Part shown: one piece after another, positions 29,907 to 41,361 of the stretch | Numbering within the stretch: the stretch's first letter is position 1 | How the letters are laid out: each line of letters opens with the position of its first letter | Source: Thalassia testudinum | Taxonomy: Eukaryota; Streptophyta; Magnoliopsida; Alismatales; Hydrocharitaceae | Reading direction: 5' to 3' | NCBI GenBank assembly: GCA_037157565.1 | Contig: JAZHRO010000012.1 | Span: forward strand, 62,363,501-62,427,500 | Length of the DNA stretch: 64,000 nt | Notes under the pieces: model-generated | What the model was told of the DNA's origin: nothing | What the model saw: only the letters and a program-made list of their open reading frames with translations | Database searches by the model: none | Made by a program: the position numbers and the translations under genes

Positions 29907-31306
29907 TGATAACACCACGCAAGGGGGTAGTAATTAGGTTGAATATGGCCCATCTTTAGAATAAAAGGAACAACATAAAGTAGAATAGGAGCGTTGCATG
30001 CATCAAGTACCAAGATTGCTTATAAACCGTATTAATGGCCATTTGTGTAAAGTATTTGTCAAAGCAGGCCTCAGATGAGCAATCGGACCACACTGATGGA
30101 TTCAGGACGACGAATGGAGTCCAACGGACTCAAGATCAGCCAAATCCGACATCCGGAGCTCCCACAATGGGCCCAAGAAATCATGACCGTTGATCTGGAG
30201 ATCAACGGCCCAGAACGCGCCACGTCGCCCCGCCCCCACCGCTCGCTCGCCCTCAAGCCAGCCAAGAACGAATCTCGGCTGTTGATCTTCGATCGAACGG
30301 CCGAGATCCGCGTGCTCGCCCACGGTCGCCGCGACAAGGCACGGGGGTGGCGCAACGGTTAGCGCGCACGCCCGCGTCGCAGTGACGCGCGTTCGAATCG
30401 CGCGGAGCGGAAATCAAGAGCCAGCGAAGGGCGCGGCGAAATTGAGCCGCCCGATCAGCAGCGGGCGGTCAGGATTGCGCCACGCGGTGCAACTACAGCG
30501 CCCGAGCGCCCACGCGCGCGCGCACGCCGGGCGGACGCGCGCGCGCACGCGCGCCCGAAGCGCGATCTCAGCACGGGCGCGGGAGGATCTCAGCCGTCTG
30601 ATCTTCGATCGGACGGCTCTCGTTCATCATCCACGGATCGCGCTTGGAGAGAGAAAGGGGGCGGGCGGCTGACCGGCGGCAGAAGGCCTTCACCGACGTA
30701 TCTGGAAGCGGTTTTAGCGACGTTCTGGATGTTGCTAAAGCACATTCTTCTTCTAGGAGGCCCTTAACTCTATTTAAACCCCCTTCTACCACCATTCAAG
30801 GATCCTCTCCCACTTGCAACTACTCCACTCCTCTCCTAGCTAGTTTTAGGCACTCTTGTAATCGCCGGAGACGACGAGCCGCCGACGGAGCCTCCTCCAC
30901 CGCCGTGGCTGCCTCGTCGCTCTCCACTCTCTCTCTATCTCTCTCTCTCTTTTAAGCTTTCAGTTACTTTTGTTGAAGCATGTATTTAATGTTGTAAACC
31001 ATGAACTATGAATGAATGTTTAATGAAATTATTTTCCATTTAGTTGCCATTTGAATTTCTGTTTAAAGTGCATGATCAAAACCAAGAGCTTTCTAACCCT
31101 AAACTCTCTATCTCTCGCTTTTCAAAACCGTCTCTTTCACAAGCAAAACTCCACCTTTTTCGTGACAACAAGTGGTAAAAAAAATCCGATTTCCACGCCT
31201 CCCTGAGATCGACACTCGGACTCACCTCCATTTACTTCTTTTAAAATCGACGTATCAAGTGCAACTATAACGACACATCTTAACACACACGCATGAAGGC
31301 ACGTCA
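29907..31306 (+). repeat. 5' LTR of the Athila/Tat-type element
   Basis: This 1400 bp LTR is matched by 39217-40617. It contains TATTTAAA at 30771-30778 as the likely core promoter, a CT-rich tract (TCTCTCTCTATCTCTCTCTC, about 30929-30951), three related inverted repeats at 30187-30208, 30276-30303 and 30592-30618, and a tRNA-like segment at 30341-30411. Open frames on either strand here overlap the GC-rich U3 and are not supported as genes. Confidence 0.93.
30341..30411 (+). other. tRNA-like pol III promoter segment in the 5' LTR (SINE-head-like)
   Basis: TGGCGCAACGGTTAGCGCG (30348-30366) matches a tRNA A box and can fold a D arm (GCGC / GCGC). About 25 nt further on, GCGCG-TTCGAAT-CGCGC (30386-30402) forms a perfect five-pair T arm containing a B box. 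The acceptor ends do not pair, so it is not a tRNA gene. The 3' LTR copy (39650-39720) has the more canonical A box TGGCGCAGTGG. Confidence 0.65.
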
Positions 31307-31311
31307 GTTTT

Positions 31312-31329
31312 TGGCGCCGTTGTCGGGGA
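31312..31329 (+). other. Primer binding site, tRNA-Asp type
   Basis: TGGCGCCGTTGTCGGGGA begins 5 nt after the LTR end. It differs at one position from the complement of the plant tRNA-Asp 3' end (TGGCGCCGTTGCCGGGGA). This primer is typical of Athila-like elements. Confidence 0.85.
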
Positions 31330-31743
31330 GGCAACGGATTTCTTTTATCACCTCCATTCCACACTCATTCTCACATCGTCTAATGCCCTATTTTCCTTTT
31401 TACTTAACGGTTGCAGGAATTCGACGCATGGATGGCGAAGCGACGCATTCCATGACGGTAGCAAGGGAGTAGGCGCCTCGAGGACCGATAGTGAGTAACC
31501 TGTCTCTCATTGTTTGCTTGCGTGAAAAAGCTAAAAAAAAATCATAAAAACTAAAAAAATTGGCGTGGTGAATGATTGCTTGACCCACATTCTTAACACA
31601 TCACCCTACAAAAAATGTACACTCTAATATGCTGGATAAATTCTTGGAGTGTTCTTTTCTCCTTCTCTTGAGTGGTGTTTGCGAAGCCATCGTGAGTTGA
31701 CCTGGGCCGCACCACTCAACCCTAAAACTAACTCATCTAATAG

Positions 31744-31932
31744 AAGCTGCACGATTATCAGGATGAGTACACTAGGGTTTTAGAGCATCTACAAAATAAA
31801 AGGAAATCTACTTTCACTAAGTTGTGTGCAGAACTTGACGTGCCCACTGAAACTTGTTTGAAAATATTAAGACACATCAACCCTAAAAAGTACTTAAGTA
31901 AGGATGAAACACTAAAAGACACTATATCTTAA
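31744..31932 (+). pseudogene. Coding-like remnant in the leader upstream of gag
   Basis: Between the primer site and gag, a 62-codon frame without its own ATG ends at TAA 31930. It is bounded upstream by TAG at 31741. It reads like a real hydrophilic protein piece: DEYTRVLEHLQNKRKS, then FTKLCAELDVPTETCLKIL and HINPKKYLSKDE. Spacing of hydrophobics suggests two or three helices, perhaps a small helix-turn-helix. Some Tat-branch elements (for example Ogre) carry an extra open frame before gag. I cannot say whether this is related. It could also be part of an ancestral longer gag or leader peptide. Confidence 0.4.
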
Positions 31933-32435
31933 CAAATCCTTTCTTGAAAATCATGTTTTGCTAGAAGCACACACTTTGAAAGTGGAACATTAAGAGGCAC
32001 CACCCCAATCAACGCCTCATCACATCACCCTAAGCACAAGCACTATCCTAGCCCTTTAAAACTGAGTAGGCGTGCCCTAGGCAGGATTGAGTTAAGTCTC
32101 AAAAGGTGAGGTTTTGTCTGCTAGGCACTTGGCTTTCATTCCCTTGGTAGAATCTGGTGACTACGCTGCGGGGCAGTGTCAAACGACCGTGGTTGTGGGG
32201 TCTATGGAACCGGAGGCGCAAGCCAAAGGAAGAACCTTCCCTGCAATCCCCTCGTAATCAACCTGGTCAGATTAGCCTTGAGAAGGGGAGTCCAGTGCTT
32301 ACGGACTTAATCACCCTTTGTGAGATTTCTAGGTCTCCTAAGGAATACACCATAAGGATTAGGCTTGTGTGCTTGATTGAAACACATTTCTCGCATCTGT
32401 CGCCCTCCGCATCCCCTCCTGTTCTTCTCTAGTGT

Positions 32436-34006
32436 ATGCACGGGAGGCGCTCACTGCATCCCGAATTGTGTGTTTTGGGGCAGGAATCTAGGCGACGTAA
32501 TTCTGTTGAAAACATGGCTGAACCTAGGGTAGATGAGGCTGAAGATCAACCCCCACCAGATGCTATGGCTATCATCCAGGCTCAAATCAATGCTAACCAT
32601 CGGCTTCAGCAACAACAAATCCACACCATCATGCAAGCCATGCAACGGTTACAGAACCCACAAGAACAACCACCACCTTTCAATGACATACCAGGACAAC
32701 CACCACTTGATTTACCACCATTTCAGGACCAGCCAAGACCCCTCCGTGATTTCTATAACCCTTCTGCCATTAGAGTCGAGCCACACCTTAGGATCCCCGA
32801 AGGGGGAGACGATTTTGAGCTAAAACCTAATGTATTAAGTCTAATCCAGAGCCACTTTCATGGAAGCTCAAATGAAGACCCCTTTCAGCACCTAGAAGAT
32901 CTCGACCGCATAGCAAGAACAGTAAAACCTAGGAACATTAGCCTTGACATTGTTCTAATCAAGATGTTCCCTTTCTCATTAAGAGACAAGGCTTCTCATT
33001 GGCTTAGAACCCTAGGTAGATCCATCACCACCTGGGAGGAACTGAGGCATGCATTTTAAAGAAATTCTTCCCCATAGGAAAGACCAATGCCCTCAGAAGA
33101 GCTATCACTACCTTCACACTCCAAGGTGGGGAACAATTTCATGAGGCGTGGGAAAGATTCAATGAACTTTTGAGGAAATGCCCACACCACGAAGTTCCAA
33201 GGTGGCAATTGGCTCAGATCTTCTACCACGGTCTGGACAGCAACCTACGGAACTTCGTCGATGCCTCATGCGGGGGAAACTTCCTAAACAAAGACGAGGA
33301 GAGCGTGTTTGAGCTCTTTGAGTCTATGAGCGAGAATTCGCTCAACAATGCCTCCATGAACCAGTTTAACAAGTCCAGTCAACCCTGTGGTGGGATTTAT
33401 GAGGTGCAAGCAAATTCTGGAATGGTTGACATGGACATCATTGCCAAAAAGTTGGATCGAGTGGAATTAGTGGACAAGAAGATTGATGAGCTTCTAAACC
33501 AGACCAGGAACCCCTTGCAGACTTTCACCCTAGCAAAGGGAGCACATAATGTTGACCTGGTCCAACCCTTCACCCAACTAAACCTGGAACAACCCCCAAC
33601 CACGTTCCAGGGAGGGACCTTTGCTCCCTCGACCCTTGATTACTCCCTTCCATCTTCATCAACATCGGCTATTCTAGAAGATGTGCAAGCCGTCTAAGGA
33701 TATGCAAAACCTGACCCTTTCTCCAACACTTACAACACCGGCTGGCGTAATCACCCCAACTTTGGTTGGACAAACCAGAAACTACCGCAATTCCAAAACC
33801 AGCCCAGGCCAAACCAACAGCCACACTTGCCCCCCTATCAGCAAGGACCACCAGTTAGACCCCAATATAACCAAAATAGGGCGGCCCCTCCCCCACAAAA
33901 CCAAATGGACACCCTAATAAAGATGATGGCTGACATGAACCAAAAACATCAGGAAGAAATGGCCTTGGTAAAGGGACAGTTAAGCCAACTCTTGGACTGT
34001 AAATAG
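32436..34006 (+). pseudogene. gag of the Athila/Tat-type element, frameshifted
   Basis: Gag makes the virus-like particle. The frame opens MHGRRSL, a start shared with the related element at 53521. It continues with a Gln-rich segment, then RDFYNPSA, the LIQSHFHG..EDPFQHL block and FSLRDKASHWLRTL of the retrotransposon gag domain. A one-base shift near 33055 moves the frame. It resumes as ALRRAITTF, WERFNELLRKCPHH and NFVDASCGG. In-frame stops follow at about 33695 and 34004. The downstream part is Pro/Gln-rich with no zinc knuckle seen, and the same frame then runs open into pol. Confidence 0.85.
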
Positions 34007-34075
34007 CAAGGATCTCTACCTTCCCAACCGCAACCAAATCCGCGAAACATAATTAACAGAGGCCCCAATTCGCAA

Positions 34076-37000
34076 GTGTTCCAAGGCAACCCTAGGCAGG
34101 CTCATATGGTCCAGCCGGCCCCACAAACACCTCCTGGGTTTGGCGCTTCTTCATCCTCGTCTTCTCAAGGATCACCCCATGGCCCCAATGCCTCTGCGAA
34201 TGCGGTGACCTTGAGAAGCAGCACCAAAACCCAAGATCCCAAATGGCCGATTCTCCCCGAGACTTTACCCAACTTAGAAGAAACACCAACCAAGGACCCA
34301 GACATGGAACCAATTCAGACACCCTATCCTGAGGCCTTGGAAACAATCAAGAGAAAAAAGAATACTGTGGAAACTGAGGAGCTGATGGAAATTTTTAAAC
34401 AAGTACAGATTAATATTCCGCTTCTAGAAGTTGTCAAACACATCCCCGCTTACGCCAAGTTCTTAAAGGATGCTTGTACACCCAAGCGTAAGCCGAGACC
34501 TCAAGCACCTAGGAAGGTTGTACTCTCTGAGCAAGCCAATTCCGTGATATCAAGCAACCTTCCACTCAAACGAACTGACCCAGGAGCACCCCTGATTTCC
34601 TGCAACATCGGGGACATGACATTTGATAGAGCGCTCCTGGACCTAGGTGTTTCTATCAACCTAATTCCCACAACCTTGTACCACCAATTTGGTTTTGGGG
34701 AGCTGGCACCAACCCCTGTCACCATCCAGCTGGCGGATAGATCAGTGAAAACCCCGAAGGGGGTTATCGAGGACGTGATTGTACGGGTCAAGGACTTCTA
34801 TTTCCCAGTCGACTTTTTGGTGCTCGACATGGAAGTCCCTGAAAAATTACAGAACGCACCCATAATCTTAGGCAGACCTTTCTTAGCTACGGCTAAAGCA
34901 AACATCGATTGCGACACGAGATGTATGGAAATCGCCTTCAGAGACAGGAAAATGCAATTGGATATCTTCTGGGCAACAAAGTCTTTTGATTGTGATTACA
35001 TTGAGGAACATGATCCCGTGGAAACTTTAATCGAGGAATGCCTTACCCTCAGTTCTGTCTCAGACCACCAAACCCGTAGTTCTGACTCGTCACCATCATT
35101 ACCTGTGGACCTCTGTAAGGCTGAGTATCATCACATGACACCATTTGAAGAAATCGATGTTGATCAACTACCGCCCTTTCCATTCCCATCGATTGTGGTC
35201 CCACCCGCACCTGAACTTAAACCATTGCCCGAGAATCTCAAGTACGTCTTCTTGGGACCTGGCCAGACCTTCCCAGTGATTATTAATTCCCATCTAACCA
35301 AGGATCAGGAACTAAGGTTGACTGCAACTCTTTCAGAACATCGGGCCGCCATTGGTTGGACCATCTCAGATCTAAGAGGAATTAGCCCCACCTATTGCAC
35401 CCACAAGATTTACCTGGAAGACGGGGCCCGACCTTCCCGCCAGATGCAGAGACGGTTAAACCCTAACATGCGGGAGGTCGTTAAAAAAGAAATTATCAAG
35501 TGGCTCGACGCCGACATCATCTACCCTATCTCTGATAGCCCCTGGGTGAGCCCCACTCAAGTGGTTCCAAAGAAGGCTGGGCTCACCGTTGTCACTAATG
35601 ATCATGGCGAATCCATCCCCACCCGCACCACCACCGCATGGCTGGTGTGTATTGATTATAGGAAGCTTAATGAAGCCACTAAGAAGGACCACTTCCCCTT
35701 GCCATTCATTGACCAAATCCTTGAAAGATTGGCAGGGCAGAAGTATTTTTGCTTCCTGGATGGATATTCAGGATATAACCAAGTCGTAATTGCTCCGGAA
35801 GATCAGGAAAAGACCACATTCACTTGCCCGTATGGCACGTTTGCATTCCGTCGAATACCGTTCGGGTTATGCAACGCACCCGCGACCTTCCAGCGTTGCA
35901 TGCTAGCCATTTTTTCAGAAATGGTGGGTGAATACTTGGAGGTCTTTATGGATGATTTCACTGTATTCGGGAATTCATTCGACCATTGTTTGAGCAACTT
36001 GGAGAAAATCCTGAAACGATGTATCGAGGTTAACTTGGTGTTAAGTTGGGAAAAGAGCCATTTTATGGTTCAAGAAGGAATTGTCCTCGGACACATCATT
36101 TCGCATAGGGGCATCGAGGTAGATCGAGCTAAGGTTGATTTAATTTCCAAACTTCCTCCACCTAGTTCGGTCCGACAGATTCTCTCTTTCCTAGGACATG
36201 TTGGCTTCTACCGAAGGTTCATCAAAGACTTTTCCAAACTTTCCAAACCCTTGACCGACCTTCTAGCCAACGACGTCACTTTCCACATGTCTCCTGATTG
36301 CACCCAGGCTTATCATACCCTCCGGGACTTAGTCTCCACCGCACCTGTACTTCAACCCCCAGACTGGTCCCAGGATTTTGAGATTATGTGTGACGCATCA
36401 GATTTTGCCATAGGCGCTGTCCTGGGACAAAGGCAAGACAAGAAGCCCGTGGTGATCTACTACGCGAGCAAAACGTTGGACGAGGCCCAACGTAATTATA
36501 CAGTCACAGAAAAAGAGTTGCTCGCTGTAGTCTTTGGACTGGAAAAATTTCGATCATACTTGCTGGGATCCCACGTGACTATCTACACCGACCATTCAGC
36601 CATCCGGCACCTGTTGGCCAAAAAGGACGCAAAACCCAGGCTCATCAGATGGATCCTGCTTTTGCAGGAATTCGACCTGGAAATCCGAGACAAGGCCGGA
36701 TCGAAAAATGTGGTGGCTGACCACCTGTCAAGACTTCATCCAGACCACATTGGACCCTCCCTACCTCTATCTGATACCTTCCCTGATGAACACATCCTAG
36801 CCGTGCAAGACAAGAAAATGCCATGGTATGCTGACTATGTCAACTACCTGGTTATAGGACAAACCCCGCACAGCTGGTCCAGACAGCAACGGGACAGGTT
36901 CTTGGCTGAGGCCAAGCACTATTTCTGGGATGATCCCATGCTGTTTCGCCTCTGTGCTGATCAGATCATCAGGAGGTGCCTCCCCGAAGACGAAGTTCAG

Positions 37001-38101
37001 AGTGTGCTTTCCTTTTGTCATGACCAAGCGTGTGGCCGCCATTTCTCTGGCAAGAAAACAGCTGCAAAAGTTTTGCAGTCTGGATTTTATTGGCCGTCCC
37101 TATTCAAGGATGCACACATCTTTGCCAAGACTTGCTCACGATGCCAAACACTAGGGGCAATGACCAAAAAAGATATGATGCCCCTTCAGCCCATTTTGAT
37201 TGTCGAAATTTTTGACGTTTGGGGTATCGATTTTATGGCCCCCTTTCCACCATCCAACGGCTTCGAGTATATCCTGGTCTCGGTAGACTATGTTTCCAAA
37301 TGGATTGAAGCCGTCGCCACCCGACGATGCGATCACAAGACGGTCATGGACTTTGTAAAGAAGAACATCTTTTTCCGGTTTGGAATACCCAAGGCGATGA
37401 TCAGTGATGGTGGAAGCCATTTTATCCATTCCCAATTCCGTGCCCTACTTAGAAAATACGGGGTAAACCACCGCATTGCCACCCCGTATCATCCACAAAC
37501 AAATGGGCAGACTGAGGTCTCAAACAGACAAATCAAGAACATTTTACAGAAGACTGTGAGATCTGACAGGAAAGACTGGTCCACACGACTTGATGATGCC
37601 CTGTGGGCATACAGGATCGCTTTTAAGACCCCGATAGGCATGTCACCTTACCGCTTGGTCTTTGGCAAAGCTTGCCATCTCCCTGTCGAATTGGAACACC
37701 GGGCTTACTGGGTTGTTAAGCAATGTAACATGGATCCCCGGTTAGCTAGTGCGCAAAGGACTCTTCAATTATCTGAGCTTGAAGAAATTCGTCGGGACGC
37801 CTTTGACAATAGTCGGCTATATAAGGAGAAAATGAAAGCCGTCCACGACCGACTCATTCATAGGAAAACCTTTGAGCCAAACCAACAAGTCTGGCTATTT
37901 GATGCACGCCTGAAACTCTTCCCAGGGAAACTTAGGTCCAAATGGACAGGACCATTTCGGGTGGTCAAGCCCTATTCCAATGGGGTAGTCGAAATCGCCG
38001 ATCTTAATACCGGGCACACCTTTACAGTCAATGGTCAAAGATTGAAGCATTTCCTAGCCCAAGTACCCCCCAAGGAAAGTGTCACCCTTGTTGAGGGCTG
38101 A
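34076..38101 (+). CDS. Pol polyprotein of the Athila/Tat-type element: protease, RT, RNase H, integrase
   Basis: One unbroken frame of 1341 codons copies and inserts the element. A linker contains [20 protein letters not shown]. The aspartic protease motif [12 protein letters not shown] is at about 188. Reverse transcriptase spans roughly 430-700, with [19 protein letters not shown] at about 525, and FMDD as its catalytic pair near 624. RNase H spans roughly 765-890 (CDAS, TEKELL, YTDH). Integrase has an HHCC zinc site at about 978-1020 and a catalytic triad: D in GIDFM (~1050), D in SDGGSHF (~1109), E in TEV (~1145). Its C-terminus ends near [10 protein letters not shown]. No chromodomain is present, unlike the neighbouring chromovirus. 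The first Met is just the first in the open stretch; gag upstream is in the same frame, so the natural product is probably a gag-pol fusion. Confidence 0.92.
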   Translation: MFQGNPRQAHMVQPAPQTPPGFGASSSSSSQGSPHGPNASANAVTLRSSTKTQDPKWPILPETLPNLEETPTKDPDMEPIQTPYPEALETIKRKKNTVETEELMEIFKQVQINIPLLEVVKHIPAYAKFLKDACTPKRKPRPQAPRKVVLSEQANSVISSNLPLKRTDPGAPLISCNIGDMTFDRALLDLGVSINLIPTTLYHQFGFGELAPTPVTIQLADRSVKTPKGVIEDVIVRVKDFYFPVDFLVLDMEVPEKLQNAPIILGRPFLATAKANIDCDTRCMEIAFRDRKMQLDIFWATKSFDCDYIEEHDPVETLIEECLTLSSVSDHQTRSSDSSPSLPVDLCKAEYHHMTPFEEIDVDQLPPFPFPSIVVPPAPELKPLPENLKYVFLGPGQTFPVIINSHLTKDQELRLTATLSEHRAAIGWTISDLRGISPTYCTHKIYLEDGARPSRQMQRRLNPNMREVVKKEIIKWLDADIIYPISDSPWVSPTQVVPKKAGLTVVTNDHGESIPTRTTTAWLVCIDYRKLNEATKKDHFPLPFIDQILERLAGQKYFCFLDGYSGYNQVVIAPEDQEKTTFTCPYGTFAFRRIPFGLCNAPATFQRCMLAIFSEMVGEYLEVFMDDFTVFGNSFDHCLSNLEKILKRCIEVNLVLSWEKSHFMVQEGIVLGHIISHRGIEVDRAKVDLISKLPPPSSVRQILSFLGHVGFYRRFIKDFSKLSKPLTDLLANDVTFHMSPDCTQAYHTLRDLVSTAPVLQPPDWSQDFEIMCDASDFAIGAVLGQRQDKKPVVIYYASKTLDEAQRNYTVTEKELLAVVFGLEKFRSYLLGSHVTIYTDHSAIRHLLAKKDAKPRLIRWILLLQEFDLEIRDKAGSKNVVADHLSRLHPDHIGPSLPLSDTFPDEHILAVQDKKMPWYADYVNYLVIGQTPHSWSRQQRDRFLAEAKHYFWDDPMLFRLCADQIIRRCLPEDEVQSVLSFCHDQACGRHFSGKKTAAKVLQSGFYWPSLFKDAHIFAKTCSRCQTLGAMTKKDMMPLQPILIVEIFDVWGIDFMAPFPPSNGFEYILVSVDYVSKWIEAVATRRCDHKTVMDFVKKNIFFRFGIPKAMISDGGSHFIHSQFRALLRKYGVNHRIATPYHPQTNGQTEVSNRQIKNILQKTVRSDRKDWSTRLDDALWAYRIAFKTPIGMSPYRLVFGKACHLPVELEHRAYWVVKQCNMDPRLASAQRTLQLSELEEIRRDAFDNSRLYKEKMKAVHDRLIHRKTFEPNQQVWLFDARLKLFPGKLRSKWTGPFRVVKPYSNGVVEIADLNTGHTFTVNGQRLKHFLAQVPPKESVTLVEG

Positions 38102-39216
38102 CACCAAGCACCGCCCAGCTGGAGGCGTTAAACTCAGCGCTTCCTGGGAGGCAACCCAGCGGATTCAGACTGATCTGGTAGTTTATGTCACTCAGGTACT
38201 ATTTTTTTGAACGCTTCTGCATCCATGCATCTGCCAATGAGGACATTGTCCAACTTAAGCATGGGGGGATGGTAAATTGCATAATCCTGAGCTTAATTAA
38301 TCAGTCTGAATGAATAAATTAATCGATTAAAAAAAAAAAATGAATTTAGGAAGAAAAAACTTAGGCATTAGAAACTTGTCAATAGTGGGAAATAATACAA
38401 AAAGAACTTAAACACTTAGACTTTTCAGGCCTTCAGGCTTAATTAGCCCTGGAGTCCATTAAAATATGGATTTAGCGGCGAATCCTTGCAACTTTAAGCT
38501 ATTCTAATCCACCTAATAAATAAGGTAATAAGTATACGACTTATCAACTCACCCTCTAACTCAGGAAAACTTTGAGTCTAAGCATCTACACACATTTTTG
38601 CACAGACTCACTTCTTGGAGATTTTGACAGAAATTGGGTAGCTAATGAACTCTCTAGGGTGGTATGGCTGGCAAGTTGTCGTGGGTAACAGCCCATTGGC
38701 AGGTTGTCCAGAACCCAGCCACAGGTCATTTCTTTTTCGCTGCCTCTAGGTACATTTGAGATTAGGGAAGCCACCTACGAAAAAAAAAAAAAAATTATTT
38801 TCTTTTCCGGACACCTAGAGGCGTAGAAACTCGAAGTCTGTCTTAATTACCGTTAAGTGAGTCTATCACAACATTCGCACCAAGATGCTTAGCACTTAGG
38901 GTTTTGACCGAGTTTTGGGTGGGTTGGCTAGCCGTAAAAAGTTACCAACCCACACTGAATTTCGAAAATTCTAAAAGGACATATATAGATATATATGTAT
39001 ACATATGTATAGTTATATATACAAAGCAAGGATTCGGGCGATTCGTATTTTGGAAGACACCCGGGCGCTGCTTAGTCTTTGTAGATTAAGATCTTCGTAT
39101 ATTTCCTCTTATTGACGAGTAATGAAGTGCCTAAGCAATTACTTCTTGAATTCTCCAAAGAAATAAAGGCTAGAATAAACCTTGCTAGGGACTATCAAGG
39201 AGTAAGCATGGGGGTA
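38102..39216 (+). other. Non-coding 3' region and polypurine tract of the Athila/Tat-type element
   Basis: This 1.1 kb holds no envelope-like or other gene; frames are short and unsupported. It includes poly-A runs near 38330 and 38780 and an AT dinucleotide-rich block (38975-39020). The tract AGTAAGCATGGGGGTA (39201-39216) abuts the 3' LTR and is the likely plus-strand primer. Confidence 0.7.
38144..38159 (+). other. Short hairpin just after pol
   Basis: CTGGG-AGGCAA-CCCAG is a perfect five-pair stem with a six-base loop, 43 nt after the pol stop. About 100 nt later GGACATTG...TTAAGCATGGGGGGAT (38240-38270) resembles the purine-rich tract next to the 3' LTR. The related element has GAAGACATTG...CTTGGGAGGG at 61940-61972. 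Confidence 0.5.
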
Positions 39217-40617
39217 TGATAACACCACGCAAGGGGGTAGTAATTAGGTTGAATATGGCCCATCTTTAGAATAAAAGGAACAGCATAAAGTAGAATAGGA
39301 GCGTTGCATGCATCAAGTACCAAGATTGCTTATAAACCGTATTAATGGCCATTTGTGTAAAGTATTTGTCAAAGCAGGCCTCAGATGAGCAATAGGACCA
39401 CACGGATGGATTCGGGACGATGACGGAGTCCAACGGACTCAAGATCAGCCAAATTCGACATCCGGAGCTCCCACAATGGGCCCAAGAAATCATGACCGTT
39501 GATCTGGAGATCAACGGCCCAGAACGCGCCACGTCGCCCCGCCCCCGCTGCTCGCTCGCCCTCAAGCTAGCCAAGAACGAATCTCGGCCGTTGATCTTCG
39601 ATCGAACGGCCGAGATCCGCGCGCTCGCCCGCGGTCGCCGCGATAAAGCGCGGGCGTGGCGCAGTGGTTAGCGCGCACGCCCGCGTCGCAGCGACGCGCG
39701 TTCGAATCGCACGGAGCGGAAATCAAGCGCGAGCGAAGGGCGCGGCGAAATTGAGCCTCCCGATCAGCAGCGGGCGGTCAGGATTGCGCCACGCGGCGCG
39801 ACGACAGCGCCCGAGCGCCCACGTGCGCGTGCTCGCCGGGCGGAAACATGTGCGCGCACGCGCGCCTGAAGCGCGATCTCAGCACGGGCGCGGGAGGATC
39901 TTAGCCGTCCGATCTTCGATCGGACGGCTCTCGTTCATCATCCACGGATCGCGCTTGGAGAGAGAGTGGGGGTGGGCGGCTGACCGGCGGCAGAAGGCCT
40001 TCACCGACGTATCTGGAAGCGGTTTTAGCGACGTTCTGGATGTCGCTAAAGCACATTCTTCTTCTAGGAGGCCCTTAACTCTATTTAAACCCCCTTCTAC
40101 CACCATTCAAGGATCCTCTCCCACTTGCAACTACTCCACTCCTCTCCTAGCTAGTTTTAGGCACTCTTGTAATCGCCGGAGACGACGAGCCGCCGACGAA
40201 GCCTCCTCCACCGCCGTGGCTGCCTCGTCGCTCTCCACTCTCTCTCTATCTCTCTCTCTCTTTTAAGCTTTCATTTACTTTTGTTGAAGCATGTATTTAA
40301 TGTTGTAAACCATGAACTATGAATGCATGTTTAATGAAATTATTTTCCATTTAGTTGCCATTTGAATTTCTGTTTAAAGTGCATGATCAAAACCAAGAGC
40401 TTTCTAACCCTAAACTCTCTATCTCTCGCTTTTCAAAACCGTCTCTTTCGCAAGCAAAACTCCGCCTTTTTCGTGACAACAAGTGGTAAACAAAACCCGA
40501 TTTCCACGCCTCCCTGAGATAGACACTCGGACTCACCTCCGTTTACTTCTTTTAAAACCGACGTATCAAGTGCAACTATAACGACACCTCTTAACACACA
40601 CGCACGAAGGCACGTCA
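39217..40617 (+). repeat. 3' LTR of the Athila/Tat-type element
   Basis: This 1401 bp LTR partners 29907-31306. About half of the differences between the two fall in the ~270 bp GC-rich stretch around the tRNA-like segment, and many are C/T or G/A at CpG. The core promoter TATTTAAA is at about 40082. The tRNA-like segment is at 39650-39720. Confidence 0.93.
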
Positions 40618-40622
40618 GGCTC

Positions 40623-41358
40623 TACCATATATTGGTTCCGTGATGTACTTTGGGCGCACCCGTTAACGGAAATGACTGACTGCGTTCCAGTGCGGGGTAG
40701 CTACCCGTGCGTTTATCGCACATGCCGTAGTCACCGTTACGTCTGTCAGCGACCTTGGGGTAGTTGACTGAGGGTAGGACCACCACGGGTCGGAAAAGAC
40801 TGCAATCAAGATTGTTCCCACGAGGAACATTCGAGATCAAGAGAAAAACCTGAGAAATAAACCAAGAAAGAGTAAATAGATAAATAAAGAAAGAAATTAA
40901 AAACAACAGCTACTTGTCCACCTTTACTGCTTTTCTTAACTAGCTGGTTGCCACTCTACTCAGCGTTTCACTGACGTGTCGTACTTACCACCTTTATCAG
41001 GATGAGGTGTTGAGCAGCCAGAGCCTACGGCTATGGAGGGTGCTGGGCCTAGTAGAGCCCAGTAGTTGTACTTGTGTTGTACCCGTTCTTGTAGTAGTGA
41101 GTATTTTGTTACACTTTTGTATTCTTTTATTGTAAACTTCATATTTCTGTACCTGTTTTAATTCTCTACTGTTGTGGTGGTGTGTACTGTAGTCCTTTCT
41201 TTACTGCTGTACTTTTGTTACTGTTGGTTACTTGCATGGTGAATGTGGTTTATTTTACTGCTTTTTTGTTACTTTCTCGTTGGACGACTGGATCTTGGGA
41301 TTAGTCGAGTCGGTTTGATTCTCATGTCCTGTAGGGATTCGGGAATTGGGTCGTAACA
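40623..41358 (+). repeat. 5' LTR of the chromovirus, second part
   Basis: This continues the LTR after the nested insertion and ends GTCGTAACA. It matches the last ~710 bp of the 3' LTR (47140-47865). It lacks a ~43 bp piece present there around 47253-47295 (GACTCTCCCGGTCCGGAGAG), which also occurs reversed in the LTR at 49382-52141. Confidence 0.85.
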
Positions 41359-41361
41359 AGA

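Larger units (their letters stand above)
29907..40617 (+). mobile_element. Athila/Tat-type Ty3/gypsy retrotransposon nested in the chromovirus LTR
   Basis: This is a complete LTR-to-LTR element of 10.7 kb. The LTRs (29907-31306 and 39217-40617) start TGATAACACC and end GCACGTCA. The perfect target duplication GGCTC sits at 29902-29906 and 40618-40622. The primer site at 31312 matches the 3' end of tRNA-Asp. Order is leader, broken gag, one unbroken pol frame, a 1.1 kb non-coding 3' region, and a purine-rich tract before the 3' LTR. By hand I count about 50-60 differences between LTRs (~4%), so it is fairly young and younger than the element it sits in. No envelope-like gene is seen. Athila versus Tat assignment is by primer site and pol style only. 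Confidence 0.93.

Noticed and set aside
30341..30411. A functional tRNA gene
   Set aside because: D and T arms fold, but acceptor ends do not pair and the anticodon arm is not convincing. It is better called tRNA-like.
38102..39216. Envelope-like third gene, as in some Athila elements
   Set aside because: The 1.1 kb after pol contains only short frames without a signal peptide, membrane segment or family motif.
39664..40266. 200-codon frame within the 3' LTR of the Athila/Tat-type element (and 30382-30955 in the 5' LTR)
   Set aside because: It is Arg/Ala/Ser-rich, covers hairpins, the TATA box and CT repeats of the LTR, and is not kept as one frame in both LTRs.
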